From Actinomycetota bacterium (GTDB lineage: Bacteria > Actinomycetota > Actinomycetes > S36-B12 > CAIYMF01), in assembly GCA_020161245.1 (NCBI GenBank), contig JAIUOK010000001.1, forward strand, positions 1 to 64,000: DNA of 64,000 bases. The letters are read 5' to 3'. Positions 7,325 through 16,251 of this stretch are shown one piece after another. The notes under the pieces were generated by a model, which saw only the letters and a list, made by a program, of their open reading frames with translations, had not been told where the DNA came from and ran no database searches. The stretch's first letter is position 1. Every line of letters begins with the position of its first letter. The translations under genes and the position numbers were made by a program.

Positions 7325-8563
7325 TCAGCCGAGGGCGATCCGCACCGGCCCCGCGTCGGCCCGCACGCCGCTGACCAGCGACGACGGCACCCGCAGCACC
7401 CGTCCCGGCACCGCCGGCCACGGCAGGCGCACCCGGCCGACCTGCCGCCCGCCCTGCACCGCGACGAGCACGGGCGCGAGCACGCGCTCCTCGGGCCACA
7501 GCAGCAGGCGGCCTCGCGCCGGCCCGGGCTCCCCCGGCCGCCACACCGAGGGCGCCACCCAGCGCAGCGGCGGCTCGGCGGCCAGCTCGACGCCGGCGCC
7601 GGGCTGCCGCGGCGCCTCCAGCCAGCGCCGCACGGCCGCCGCGACGTGGCGGCCGTCGAGCGCGCACACGTCCGCGGTGTCGACCGGGTGCACCAGGTTG
7701 CCGGCAGCGAACACGCCGTCCGACGACGTCCGCAGGGCCGGGTCGACGCGCGGCCCGAGGGTGGCGGGGTCGAGGTCGAGGCCGCCGAGGCGCACGAGCT
7801 CGTGATCGGGGATCCAGCCGCCGGTGAACACGACGACGTCGCACTCGACCGTGCGGCGCCGCCCCGTGCCCACCTCCTCGAGCTCGACCGCCTCCACCTG
7901 CTCGCGGCCCACGACGCGCGCGACCCGGGCCCTGGTCAGCAGCGGCACGCGCAGCCCCGCCGACGCCGGCATCCGCAGACCGGCGTAGGCCTCGCCGTAG
8001 GGGCGGTCGGTGGTCATGAGGACCGTCCGGCAGCCCGCCTCGCGCAGCGTCAGCACCGCCGACCAGCTCACGAGCTCGGAGCCGACGACGACGGCGCGCG
8101 TCCCGGGCGACCGGTGCTGCAGGTGGACGAGCTGCTGCAGCTGCCCGGTCGTGAGCACCCCGGCCGGCCGGTCGCCGGCGACGAGCCGCGCGGGCCGGGC
8201 GCGCTCGCGGGCGCCGGTGGCGAGCACCACCGCGCCGCCGGTCGCCGTGAGGCGACCCGCGGGCGACGTGACCTCGAGCGTGCGCTCCCCGGCCCAGCCG
8301 GTGACGGTCCAGCCGGTGCGCACGTCGGCCCCGGCGTCCTGCGCCGCGGCCACGAGCCGCCGGGCGTACTCCGGGCCGGACAGCACGCGCCGCAGGTCGC
8401 GCAGGCCGTAGCCGGGATGGTCGCTGTGGCGCGGGATGCCGCCGGCCTGCTGCTCGCGGTCGAGCACGACCACCCTGCAGGTGCGCGCGAGGTCGGCGGC
8501 CGCGGTCAGCCCGGCGGGGCCGCCGCCCACGACGACGACGTCGGCGCGCACGTCGGCCGTCAT
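7325..8563 (-). CDS. FAD-dependent pyridine nucleotide-type oxidoreductase
   Basis: This 412-residue flavoprotein has an N-terminal dinucleotide fold (VVVGGGPAGLTAA, about 9-21), a second NAD-type fold in the middle and the ATGAR motif of this family. Related proteins sit beside glycerol-3-phosphate oxidases in bacteria such as Thermotoga, where they reoxidise the complex. The last 70 residues (after ELAAEPPLRWV) form an extra basic/Trp-rich segment, where other operons encode a separate DUF1667 protein; equivalence is speculation. The ATG overlaps the upstream stop (ATGA). It probably takes electrons from the upstream dehydrogenase. Confidence 0.8.
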   Translation of the reverse strand: MTADVRADVVVVGGGPAGLTAAADLARTCRVVVLDREQQAGGIPRHSDHPGYGLRDLRRVLSGPEYARRLVAAAQDAGADVRTGWTVTGWAGERTLEVTSPAGRLTATGGAVVLATGARERARPARLVAGDRPAGVLTTGQLQQLVHLQHRSPGTRAVVVGSELVSWSAVLTLREAGCRTVLMTTDRPYGEAYAGLRMPASAGLRVPLLTRARVARVVGREQVEAVELEEVGTGRRRTVECDVVVFTGGWIPDHELVRLGGLDLDPATLGPRVDPALRTSSDGVFAAGNLVHPVDTADVCALDGRHVAAAVRRWLEAPRQPGAGVELAAEPPLRWVAPSVWRPGEPGPARGRLLLWPEERVLAPVLVAVQGGRQVGRVRLPWPAVPGRVLRVPSSLVSGVRADAGPVRIALG

Positions 8564-9942
8564 CGGCCGCCGTCCTCGAGCAGGCGGGCCACCTCGGCGC
8601 CGCAGAAGAACCCCTGGCACCGGCCCATGAGCGCGCGGGTGCGCCGGCGCAGGCCGTCGAGGTCGGTCGGCGGGATCGTGGAGTAGAGCGCATCGCGGAT
8701 CTCGCCCGCGGTCGCGCGTTCGCAGAAGCACACGACGCGGCCGTACTCGGGGTCGGCCGCGATGCGGGCCGCGTCGGCGTAGGGGCGGGGGAACGCCTCG
8801 CCGATCATCGGCATCCGCGGCACCGGCGGCAGGCCGGGCCGCTCGGCGAGCGGCTCCCCCGCGCTCTCCATCAGCCCGACGACGTGCTCGGCAAGCGCCA
8901 TCGACGCCGTGAGGCCGGTCGACCGGATCCCGCCGAGCAGGACGTAGCGCATGCCTGCGTCGACGTCGACGACGTAGTCGCTGTGCTCGGTCGACGCGCG
9001 AAGCCCGGCGTACGTGGTCGTGACCTCCTCGTCGAGCAGCGACGGCATGATGCGCCGCCCCTTCTCCAGCAGCGACGAGAGGCCCTGCTCGGACGTCGAC
9101 GTGTCGGACCGGTCGTCGAGGTCCTCGGCCGTCGGCCCCAGCATCACGTTGCCGTACACCGTGGGGCTGACCAGCACACCCTTGCCGAGCGAGCTCGGCA
9201 CCGGCAGCACGATCGTGGGCGCGAGCGGCCGCGCGAGCTTGTCGAAGACGATGAGCTCGCCGCGCCGCGGGACGACGGTGAAGCGGTCGAAGCCGAGCAT
9301 CCGGTCGAGGACGTCGGCTCCCATACCGGCGGCGTTGACCACCCAGCGCGCGGACACGGCACCGCGATCGGTCGTGAGCAGGGTGCGCGCGGGCCCGACC
9401 TCGATCGCCGAGACCCGATGGCGCAGAAGCAGATGCGCGCCGCGGTGCACGGCCTCGGTGGCGTACGCCAGCGCCGCCGTCCACGAGCAGACGATCGACT
9501 CGTCCGGCACCTCGAGGCCGCCGAGCGCACCGGGCCCGAGCGCAGGGACGCGCGCGTAGACCTCGTCGGCGCCGACGAGCCGGGTCCGGGTGTAGCCGTT
9601 CTTCTCCGCCTTGGCACGCAGCCCAGGCAGGGCATCGAGCTGCTCGTCGTCCCACGCCACGAGGAGCGCGCCGGTGCGCTCCACGGGGATGCCGGCCTGC
9701 TCGGCGTACGCCGACAGCAGCGCGTACCCGCGCGCGACGAGCCGGCTCTCCAGCGATCCGGGCACGGCGTCGAAGCCGGTGTGCAGGATCGCGGTGTTGG
9801 CCTTGCTCGTCGCGTCGCCGACGTCGCCGCGCGCCTCGACCAGGGCGACCGACACGTCGCGCCCCGCCAGCTCGCGCGCCACGGCGCAGCCCACGATGCC
9901 GCCGCCGACGACGGCGACGTCGACCTCGAGCACGTCGCTCAC
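8560..9942 (-). CDS. GlpA-like FAD dehydrogenase with BFD-type iron-sulfur domain
   Basis: This 460-residue protein has an N-terminal DAO-type FAD fold (VVGGGIVGCAVARELAG, from about residue 11). Its C-terminal bacterioferritin-associated-ferredoxin-like domain carries C405, C407, C442 and C447 (CFC and CQGFFC). This architecture is that of anaerobic-type glycerol-3-phosphate dehydrogenase and related 2-hydroxyacid oxidases. The GTG start overlaps the kinase stop (GTGA). With the kinase upstream, the simplest reading is phosphorylation of glycerol followed by oxidation to dihydroxyacetone phosphate. The substrate is inferred from context. Confidence 0.82.
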   Translation of the reverse strand: MSDVLEVDVAVVGGGIVGCAVARELAGRDVSVALVEARGDVGDATSKANTAILHTGFDAVPGSLESRLVARGYALLSAYAEQAGIPVERTGALLVAWDDEQLDALPGLRAKAEKNGYTRTRLVGADEVYARVPALGPGALGGLEVPDESIVCSWTAALAYATEAVHRGAHLLLRHRVSAIEVGPARTLLTTDRGAVSARWVVNAAGMGADVLDRMLGFDRFTVVPRRGELIVFDKLARPLAPTIVLPVPSSLGKGVLVSPTVYGNVMLGPTAEDLDDRSDTSTSEQGLSSLLEKGRRIMPSLLDEEVTTTYAGLRASTEHSDYVVDVDAGMRYVLLGGIRSTGLTASMALAEHVVGLMESAGEPLAERPGLPPVPRMPMIGEAFPRPYADAARIAADPEYGRVVCFCERATAGEIRDALYSTIPPTDLDGLRRRTRALMGRCQGFFCGAEVARLLEDGGR

Positions 9943-11363
9943 GCGCGCGGCTCCGGCAGGCCGAGGCGCACGGCGTCGCGCCAGCGCTCGAGGTGCTCGG
10001 CGGCGCGGTCGGCCGGCCACTGCGGCTCGAACGTGGCCGACGGGCTCCAGCCGCCCACGACCTCGCCCACCGACGCCGAGGCGTCGAGCCCGATGCGCGC
10101 CGCCGCCGCGACGCCGAGGGCCGTGGCGTCGGGCGACGGGTACACGTCGACGGGCACCTGCGCGAGGTCGGCCTGCGCCTGCATGAGCGCCCGCGAGCGC
10201 GTGAGCCCGCCGTCGACGCGCAGCCGCGACACGGGCTTGCCGACGTCGCCCTCCACCACGCCGAGCAGGTCGACCACCTGGGCCGCGACCCCGCGCAGCA
10301 CCGAGCCCACCAGATCGGCTCGGCTCGTCGAGAGCGTGACGCCGGAGAACGAGGCGGTCGCGTCCGAGCGCCACCAGGGGGCGGCGAGCCCGGCCAGCGC
10401 CGGCACGAACAGCACGTCGTCGCTGCTGCCGATAGTGGCCGCGTCGACCGCCTCGTGCTTCTCGAGCAGCCCGACGTCCACCAGCCACCGCACCGCCGAC
10501 GCCGCGGTGTACACCTGCCCGTCGAGGCAGTACGTCGTCTGGTCACGCAGTCGCGCCGCCACCGACGTCGTGAGCCCGGCGCCCGAGCGGGGGGCGCTCG
10601 AGCCGGTGGAGGTGAGCAGGAAGGCGCCCGTGCCGTAGGTGCACTTGGTCTCGCCGATGTCGCGGCAGTCCTGGGCGAGGAGCGCCGCCTGCTGGTCGAC
10701 CATGAGCCCCACCACCGGGACCTCGGGGCCGAACGCGGCGGTCGTGCCCACGACCTCGTCGCAGGCGACGATCCGCGGCATCGTCTCGTCGTCCAGCCCG
10801 AACAGCTCGAGCAGGCGCGGCGACCAGCGCACCGCGTCGAGGTCGAGCAGCAGGCTCCGGCTCGCCGTCGTGACGTCGGTGACGAGCTCGCCCGTGATCG
10901 CGTTGACGATCCAGGTGTCGGTGGTGGTCACGACACCGTTGCCGGTCATGTTGCGGCGGATCCAGGCCATCTTCGGCGCGGAGAAGTACGGGTCGAGCAC
11001 GAGCCCGGTGAGCGACCCGATCTCGTCGGCGCTGTCGCGGAGGCCGTCGCAGACGTCCTGCGCGCGGCCGTCCTGCCAGACGAGCGCGACCCCGTGCGGC
11101 GCTCCCGTGGCGGGGTCCCAGGCCAGCACGGTCTCGCCCTGGTTGGCCAGCGCCACGGCGTCGATGCTGCCGCCGGCCCGTGCGACCGCGCGGCGTCCGG
11201 CGTCGAGGACGGAGGCCAGCAGCTCGTCGGGATCCTGCTCGACACGGCCGTCGGCAAGGTAGTGGGGGCGGACCGGCGACTCGGCCGCCGCGACCACGGC
11301 GCCGTCGTCGACGACGAGCGCCTTGGTGCCCGACGTGCCCTGGTCGATCGCGAGGACGCGCAC
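9939..11363 (-). CDS. FGGY-family kinase, glycerol kinase-like
   Basis: This 474-residue FGGY kinase begins VRVLAIDQGTSGTKALV. The GTG at 11363 is preferred because a GGGAGGG site lies just upstream. Glycerol kinase blocks are kept: VWQDGRA (Trp contact), DPYFSAPK (Tyr contact) and VDQQAALLAQ with YGTGAF. The Arg-Glu pair that binds glycerol in E. coli GlpK (QRET) reads QGET here, losing the arginine. The enzyme may still use glycerol or may prefer a related polyol. It leads an operon with a GlpA-like dehydrogenase and an FAD oxidoreductase, which supports glycerol or polyol catabolism. Confidence 0.8.
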   Translation of the reverse strand: MRVLAIDQGTSGTKALVVDDGAVVAAAESPVRPHYLADGRVEQDPDELLASVLDAGRRAVARAGGSIDAVALANQGETVLAWDPATGAPHGVALVWQDGRAQDVCDGLRDSADEIGSLTGLVLDPYFSAPKMAWIRRNMTGNGVVTTTDTWIVNAITGELVTDVTTASRSLLLDLDAVRWSPRLLELFGLDDETMPRIVACDEVVGTTAAFGPEVPVVGLMVDQQAALLAQDCRDIGETKCTYGTGAFLLTSTGSSAPRSGAGLTTSVAARLRDQTTYCLDGQVYTAASAVRWLVDVGLLEKHEAVDAATIGSSDDVLFVPALAGLAAPWWRSDATASFSGVTLSTSRADLVGSVLRGVAAQVVDLLGVVEGDVGKPVSRLRVDGGLTRSRALMQAQADLAQVPVDVYPSPDATALGVAAAARIGLDASASVGEVVGGWSPSATFEPQWPADRAAEHLERWRDAVRLGLPEPRA

Positions 11364-11457
11364 CGCCGGCTCCCTCCCTGCTCGGTCCGCAGTGTTCCAC
11401 AGCACGACGGGCCGGGCAGGGGCGTCGGCAGAGGCCGGCAGGTGTCGCGTCGGCGCC

Positions 11458-11886
11458 TCAGCGGCGGCGCTCGAGCAGGAAGTCGTCGGGGCCGGGCCCG
11501 TACTGGTTGCGCAGCCGCTGCGAGGGCTGCACCAGCAGGATCAGCAGCCAGGCCCAGCCGATGAAGGGCAGGAACTGCACGAAGAACCAGGCGCCCGAGT
11601 AGCCGGCGTCGTGCAGTCTTCGCACACACAGCGAGATGCTCGGGATGAGCAGCACCAGCACGACGAGCAGGGTGATCCAGCCCGATCCGCCGCGGCCCGA
11701 CTCCCACCAGACCGTGGCGAGGACCAGCACGTTGAACAGCAGCGCGAACCACCAGTACTCGCTGCGGCTCGACCGTCCGCTGGTGGCGAAGAACCCGCGG
11801 AAGGCCCGCGCCACCGACTGCCACGGGTTCGCCGCGACCGGGACGCCGATCGGCGCCGTCCGTGCATTCGGCGCCTCGATCGCCAT
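11458..11886 (-). CDS. DUF805 membrane protein
   Basis: This 142-residue protein has the DUF805 signature: FFATSGRSSRSEYWWFALLF, three further hydrophobic segments and SLCVRRLHDAGYSGAW, ending in a soluble tail (NQYGPGPDDF). The function of the family is unknown. An AGGGGG site precedes the ATG at 11886. It lies 94 bases upstream of the kinase gene on the same strand, so read-through is possible but not required. Confidence 0.85.
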   Translation of the reverse strand: MAIEAPNARTAPIGVPVAANPWQSVARAFRGFFATSGRSSRSEYWWFALLFNVLVLATVWWESGRGGSGWITLLVVLVLLIPSISLCVRRLHDAGYSGAWFFVQFLPFIGWAWLLILLVQPSQRLRNQYGPGPDDFLLERRR

Positions 11887-11918
11887 CCGGTCCCCCTCGT
11901 CGGTCGTGTGGCTCGACG

Positions 11919-12551
11919 CTAGCCGAGGTCGTCGACGTCGACCACGACATCGAGGCCGAGCGACGTCGCGACCGCGACCGCCTGCGCGACGTCGATGCGT
12001 GTGCCGCGCAGCCTCGGCTGGGAGACGTCGAAGGCACCGAGCTCGGAGCCCACGAGGTCGGCGCGGGTGAGGTCGGTGCCGTGCAGCCACGCCCCGGACA
12101 GGTCGCAGCCGCGGAGGACCGCGCCGACCGCCTTGGCCTGCGCGAGGTCGGCCTCGCGAAGCCGGACCCCGGTGAACGACGTGCGCCCGAGGTCCTGCCC
12201 GGCCAGCCCGACGAGGCTCCAGTCGCCGCCGTCGACGACGACGCCGTCGAGCGCGCAGGCCTCGAACCACGACCCGGTGAGCTTGCAGCCGACGAACCGT
12301 GCGCCCACGAGCCGCGTCCGCACGAAGGCGCAGCCGAGGAACGCCGACGACGTGTGCGCCGACGCGCTCAGCGTCACGTCGCGGAAGACGCACCCGGTGA
12401 ACGTCGTCCCGGTCGACGTCAGCGACGTCATGTCGACCTCGCGGAAGAGCACGCCGTCGAAGGACTCCCTGTCGAGCGCGCGGCCGTCCCAGTCCTCGCC
12501 GTCGACCTCCTCGACGGTCGGCGGCAGCGGTCGCGAGGGTCGGGTCGCCAT
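11919..12551 (-). CDS. Pentapeptide-repeat protein
   Basis: This 210-residue protein is built of A(D/N)LxX-type pentapeptides (FTGCVFRDVTL, FLGCAFVRTRL, LRGCDLSGAWLHGTDLTRADL), which form a right-handed quadrilateral beta helix. Some relatives (Qnr, MfpA) mimic DNA and protect gyrase, but most have no known role and nothing here points to gyrase. It is transcribed divergently from the HemK-like gene, with a long dyad between them. Confidence 0.85.
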   Translation of the reverse strand: MATRPSRPLPPTVEEVDGEDWDGRALDRESFDGVLFREVDMTSLTSTGTTFTGCVFRDVTLSASAHTSSAFLGCAFVRTRLVGARFVGCKLTGSWFEACALDGVVVDGGDWSLVGLAGQDLGRTSFTGVRLREADLAQAKAVGAVLRGCDLSGAWLHGTDLTRADLVGSELGAFDVSQPRLRGTRIDVAQAVAVATSLGLDVVVDVDDLG

Positions 12552-12573
12552 GCGGCCACCGTAGCCGCGATCC

Positions 12574-12613
12574 GGTAGTCGGATCGCGCGCTCTGCCGCG
12601 CGGTCCGACTACC
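12574..12613. promoter_or_regulatory. 17-bp inverted repeat between divergent genes
   Basis: The arms at 12574-12590 and 12597-12613 (starting GGTAGTCGGA) match at 16 of 17 positions, with a 6-base loop. The dyad sits 23 bases upstream of the pentapeptide-repeat start (12551) and 22 bases upstream of the methyltransferase start (12636). It therefore overlaps both promoters or leaders. It could be an operator for both genes or an RNA hairpin. Confidence 0.5.
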
Positions 12614-12635
12614 AGATCGGGCTAGCGTCGGGGCT

Positions 12636-13433
12636 GTGGAGTATGGGCCCGGGATGCTCGACGACGTGGTCGCGCGGCTGCGCGCCGCGGGCTGCGTCTG
12701 GGCCGACGACGAGGCCGCGCTGCTGGTCGCGCAGGCACCGGACCCGCATGCCCTCGACTCCCTGGTCGCCCGCAGATGCGGGGGCGAGCCGCTCGAGCGG
12801 GTGCTCGGCTGGGCCGAGCTGCTCGGCGTGCGGGTGCCTGTCTCGCCGGCGTCCTTCGTCCCCCGGCGGCGCAGCGAGCCGCTGCTGCGCGCAGCGCTGG
12901 CGCTCATCCCGTCCGGCGCCCGCCGAACCGTCGTCGACGTCGGCTGCGGGTCGGGGGCGCTGGGTCTCGTGGTGCACACGCTGCGGCCCGACGTCGTCCT
13001 GCACGGCACCGAGGTCGACACCGCGGCGGCCGCGGCCGCGAGTCAGCTGCTCGGCACCGGGATCGTCCACGTCGGCGACCTGCTCGACCCGCTGCCCGCG
13101 TCGTTGCTCGGACAGATCGACGTCGTGCTCGCCAACCTGCCCTACGTACCGACGGCGCGGATCGCGACGCTGCCCCGGGAGGCCCGCGACCACGACCCCC
13201 GCATCTCGCTCGACGGCGGCGACGACGGTCTGCGGCTGCACCGCCGTCTCGCGGCACGCGTCTCCCCCTGGCTGGCCCACGGCGGCACCGTGCTCGCCGA
13301 GGTCTCCCCCGGCCAGGCCCCCGCGTGCGCGGCGGCGTATGCGGCCCAGGGCCTGCGTGCCACGGCCCATACCGACGACGACCACGATGTCGCCGTGGTC
13401 ACGGCTCGCGGCCCCGCCCGCGTGGCCCGATAA
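12636..13433 (+). CDS. HemK/PrmC-like N5-glutamine methyltransferase family protein
   Basis: This 265-residue class I methyltransferase has the SAM loop DVGCGSGALG (101-110), the NLPYVP (167-172) version of the NPPY motif and SFVPRRRSEPLL (73-84), equivalent to the FxPRxETE helix of PrmC. It is not obviously the housekeeping PrmC, which normally sits beside prfA. A release-factor, ribosomal-protein or small-molecule target is possible. The GTG at 12636 is the longest start; ATG at 12654 is an alternative, and neither has a strong ribosome-binding site. Confidence 0.78.
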   Translation: MEYGPGMLDDVVARLRAAGCVWADDEAALLVAQAPDPHALDSLVARRCGGEPLERVLGWAELLGVRVPVSPASFVPRRRSEPLLRAALALIPSGARRTVVDVGCGSGALGLVVHTLRPDVVLHGTEVDTAAAAAASQLLGTGIVHVGDLLDPLPASLLGQIDVVLANLPYVPTARIATLPREARDHDPRISLDGGDDGLRLHRRLAARVSPWLAHGGTVLAEVSPGQAPACAAAYAAQGLRATAHTDDDHDVAVVTARGPARVAR

Positions 13434-13575
13434 CGCTTCGCTGATCCGACCCCCGACGTCCTCCTAGGTAGCGAGGACGCCGATCTGAGTAGGCGCTGCT
13501 CAGGTGCGCGGAGGCCGCGGCCAGCAGTCTCTCCGTCGACGGGACACCCGGTCCCACCTTCGAGGAGAGATAGCC

Positions 13576-15540
13576 ATGCACCGCACCCTGCGACGAGCCG
13601 CCGCTGCGGGTGTCTCGATCACCGCGCTGCTCGGGGCCGCCGTCGCGGCCGCACCGGCCGCGTCCGCCGCCACGCCCTGCCAGTCCGACTGCATCAGCGG
13701 GCTGACAGCCACCCCCTACCCGGACGGCCTGCGCCTCGCCGTGAGCACGTCGGCCCCCACGCTGGTGAGCGCCGAGATCTGGTTCGGCCAGACCAAGGTG
13801 AAGTCCTTTGCCCCGGCCGCGGGCGCGGCGCTCTCGACGTCGCAGGCGTACGAGCTGAAGTCGGGCCTGTCGCAGGGCGTCTGGTACCGCTACGTGGTCA
13901 AGGCCGCCGACTCCTACGGGAACGTGCGCACCGAGGAGGGCACGCTGCGGACGAGCAAGCGCGACCTCAACGTGTTCTTCGACAAGATCAAGCTCACCAA
14001 CGACTCTGACACCTGGAGCGCCGGCGACATCTACGAGCTCGGCTCCAAGGCCGGCTCGAGCGCGACCGGCTTCCGGCAGAACCCCGACACGCACCAGTGG
14101 ACCGACGGCGGCACCTACGGCGTCCCCTCCGACATCCGGGTGCAGAAGGTGCCCGGCGCCAAGCAGGGCACCGCAATCGCGTTCTCGGTCGCCGACGACG
14201 ACGCCGAGCTCTTCGACAGCGTGGGCATCTGCGTCGTCGGGCACCCCTGCCTGCCGTCGTTCACGACGGGGACCACCGACAGCGAGGACTGGGCCACCGC
14301 GTCGGGCAGCCTGGCGCTGCCGACGGCGAGCGGGTCGGCGTCCGGCACCTTCTCGATCAGCTCGCCCGGCGGCGCGCGCCTGATCCACACCGTCACCGGC
14401 ACCTGGGTGCAGCACATCCGCAACGTCACCTCGCCGGTCCGCAGCCTCGTCGCGACGCCGTACAACACCTCGGTCCGCCTCACGTGGTCGGCGCCCGCCG
14501 ACCTCGGCGGCCTCAGCGTCACCGGCTTCCGGGTCCTCTCGGGCCAGAGCGTCGTGGCGACGCTGCCGCCGTCGGCGCGCCAGTACGACGCCACCGGCCT
14601 GGCCAACGGCGTCAGCGCGGCCTTCTCGGTCGTCGCTGTGAACGCCGAGGGCGACTCGGCCCCGGCGTCCGCCTCGGCGACGCCGAAGGCCGTCCCGGGC
14701 GCGGTCGCCTTCGTGAGCGCGACGCCGGGCGACGCGGTGGTCAAGGCCTCCTGGACGCCGTCCGCCCTGCCCAGCGACGGCACGACGCAGTACCGCGTCT
14801 ACGTCAACGACGTCCTCAAGACCACCGTCGCGACCCCCTCGGCGACCGTCCCCGCCGTCAACGGCACCCCCGCCGTGGTCAAGGTCGTCGCGTTCAACGC
14901 CCTCGGCGAGGGACAGCCCGCCCTCTCCGCATCCGTCACGCCGTACAAGGCGTCGACCATCGGTGGCTGGAGCACCGTGCAGGTCACTGCCGCGAGCGGC
15001 ACGACCTTCAGCCCGACGCTGTCGGTCAGCTGCGGCACCTCGGCGGGCCGCCCTCTGTACCTGCAGCGCCGGCTCCAGGGCGGCACCGCCTGGGCCAACT
15101 ACGGCACGGTCAAGACCAACATCGGCTGCAGCGCGGTCGCGACGATCCCGGTCTCGATCGGCATCTGGGAGTGGCGTGCGTACGCCCCCGCCTGGGGCGC
15201 CTGGGGCCCGGCCGTGACGCCTGTCCGCACGGTGGCCGCGAAGACGACCATCTCCGGCTGGGACACCGCGGCGAAGACGGTGGCGACCGGATGGGTCACG
15301 CTGGACGACATCTCGATCACCCCGGGGAACCAGCGCTCGGTGTGGGTGATCGGCCGGCCCGTGGGCGCGCCGAGCGGCTCCATCGTGAAGCTCTGGAGCG
15401 GGTACGCCTCGAGCACCGGCCAGGTCTTCGCCAAGATCGTCGCCCAGAAGGGCGCCTGGGAGTACTGCGTGCTGGTGCCGCCGAGCTACGCGCACGGCGA
15501 GCAGGCCTACACCGCCTACCGCCGGATCACCGGTACCTGA
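13576..15540 (+). CDS. Exported protein with fibronectin type III-like repeats
   Basis: This 654-residue protein has a signal peptide (RRAAAAGVSITALLGAAVAA, cleavage near ASA at 33). An N-terminal beta domain is followed by at least two fibronectin-III-like modules (VTSPVRSLVATPYNTSVRLT and PGAVAFVSATPGDAVVKASW) and a C-terminal beta domain with regular Trp and Cys. No catalytic motif was recognised. FN3 modules commonly act as spacers in exported polysaccharide-binding proteins. The ATG at 13576 follows GAGGAGAG. The gene is monocistronic and its product is probably secreted. Confidence 0.75.
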   Translation: MHRTLRRAAAAGVSITALLGAAVAAAPAASAATPCQSDCISGLTATPYPDGLRLAVSTSAPTLVSAEIWFGQTKVKSFAPAAGAALSTSQAYELKSGLSQGVWYRYVVKAADSYGNVRTEEGTLRTSKRDLNVFFDKIKLTNDSDTWSAGDIYELGSKAGSSATGFRQNPDTHQWTDGGTYGVPSDIRVQKVPGAKQGTAIAFSVADDDAELFDSVGICVVGHPCLPSFTTGTTDSEDWATASGSLALPTASGSASGTFSISSPGGARLIHTVTGTWVQHIRNVTSPVRSLVATPYNTSVRLTWSAPADLGGLSVTGFRVLSGQSVVATLPPSARQYDATGLANGVSAAFSVVAVNAEGDSAPASASATPKAVPGAVAFVSATPGDAVVKASWTPSALPSDGTTQYRVYVNDVLKTTVATPSATVPAVNGTPAVVKVVAFNALGEGQPALSASVTPYKASTIGGWSTVQVTAASGTTFSPTLSVSCGTSAGRPLYLQRRLQGGTAWANYGTVKTNIGCSAVATIPVSIGIWEWRAYAPAWGAWGPAVTPVRTVAAKTTISGWDTAAKTVATGWVTLDDISITPGNQRSVWVIGRPVGAPSGSIVKLWSGYASSTGQVFAKIVAQKGAWEYCVLVPPSYAHGEQAYTAYRRITGT

Positions 15541-15594
15541 CGGACCCGGGGGTCGGATCGCGTCCTCGACGACGCGGTCCGGCCCCCGTCGGCG

Positions 15595-16251
15595 TCAGGC
15601 GGGGGCGAGGGCCGCGCCGTCGGGGCCCGGGACGAGTCGCAGCACGCGGTCGCCGACCGCCTGCGCCTCGTCCTCGTCGTGCGTCACGTGCAGAGCGGGC
15701 GTGTCCGACGAGCGCAGCACGTCGCGGACGTCGGCGGCGAGGCGCTCGCGCAGCTCGCGGTCGAGCGCACCGAACGGCTCGTCGAGCAGGAGCAGCCGCG
15801 GGCGCGGGGCCAGGGCACGGGCGAGCGCCACACGCTGGGCCTGGCCGCCGGACAGCGTGTCGACCGGCCGGCCGCCCAGGCCCTCGAGGTCCACCAGCGC
15901 GAGCAGCTCCTCGACGCGTGCGGTGCGCTCGACCTCGGGCAGCGCGTGGACGCCGTAGCCGATGTTGGCGGCGACGTCGAGGTGGGGGAACAGGACGGCG
16001 TCCTGGAAGACCAGCCCGATGCGGCGCAGGTGCGGCGCCACGGACGTGATGTCGTCGCCGTCCCACGACACCGTGCCTGACGCCGGCACGACCAGGCCCG
16101 CGATCGCGCGCAGCAGCGTGGACTTGCCCGCGCCGCTCGGGCCGAGCAGGGCCACCACCTCGTGGGGCGCGACGTCGAGGTCGGCGCCGCCGAGGATCTG
16201 CGCTCCTCCGAGCGAGACCCGCAGGCCGCGGACCTCCAGCCCGGCGCTCAC
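15595..16251 (-). CDS. thiQ: Thiamine-type ABC transporter, ATP-binding subunit
   Basis: This 218-residue ATPase has Walker A GPSGAGKST, the signature LSGGQAQRVALARAL and Walker B LLLLDEPFGALD, followed by the H-loop VTHDEDEA. It would energise import through the two-domain permease encoded upstream; the GTG start overlaps that gene's stop (GTGA). Operon order binding protein-permease-ATPase behind a TPP riboswitch matches thiBPQ. The exact ligand (thiamine, TPP or a pyrimidine precursor) cannot be told from sequence. Confidence 0.88.
   Translation of the reverse strand: MSAGLEVRGLRVSLGGAQILGGADLDVAPHEVVALLGPSGAGKSTLLRAIAGLVVPASGTVSWDGDDITSVAPHLRRIGLVFQDAVLFPHLDVAANIGYGVHALPEVERTARVEELLALVDLEGLGGRPVDTLSGGQAQRVALARALAPRPRLLLLDEPFGALDRELRERLAADVRDVLRSSDTPALHVTHDEDEAQAVGDRVLRLVPGPDGAALAPA

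Noticed and set aside
13434-13575. Possible structured leader (c-di-AMP-like riboswitch) before the exported FN3 protein
   Set aside because: There are small dyads such as CGTCCTC/GAGGACG and CTGAG/CTCAG, but I could not match the conserved core of any known riboswitch class, so I do not call one.
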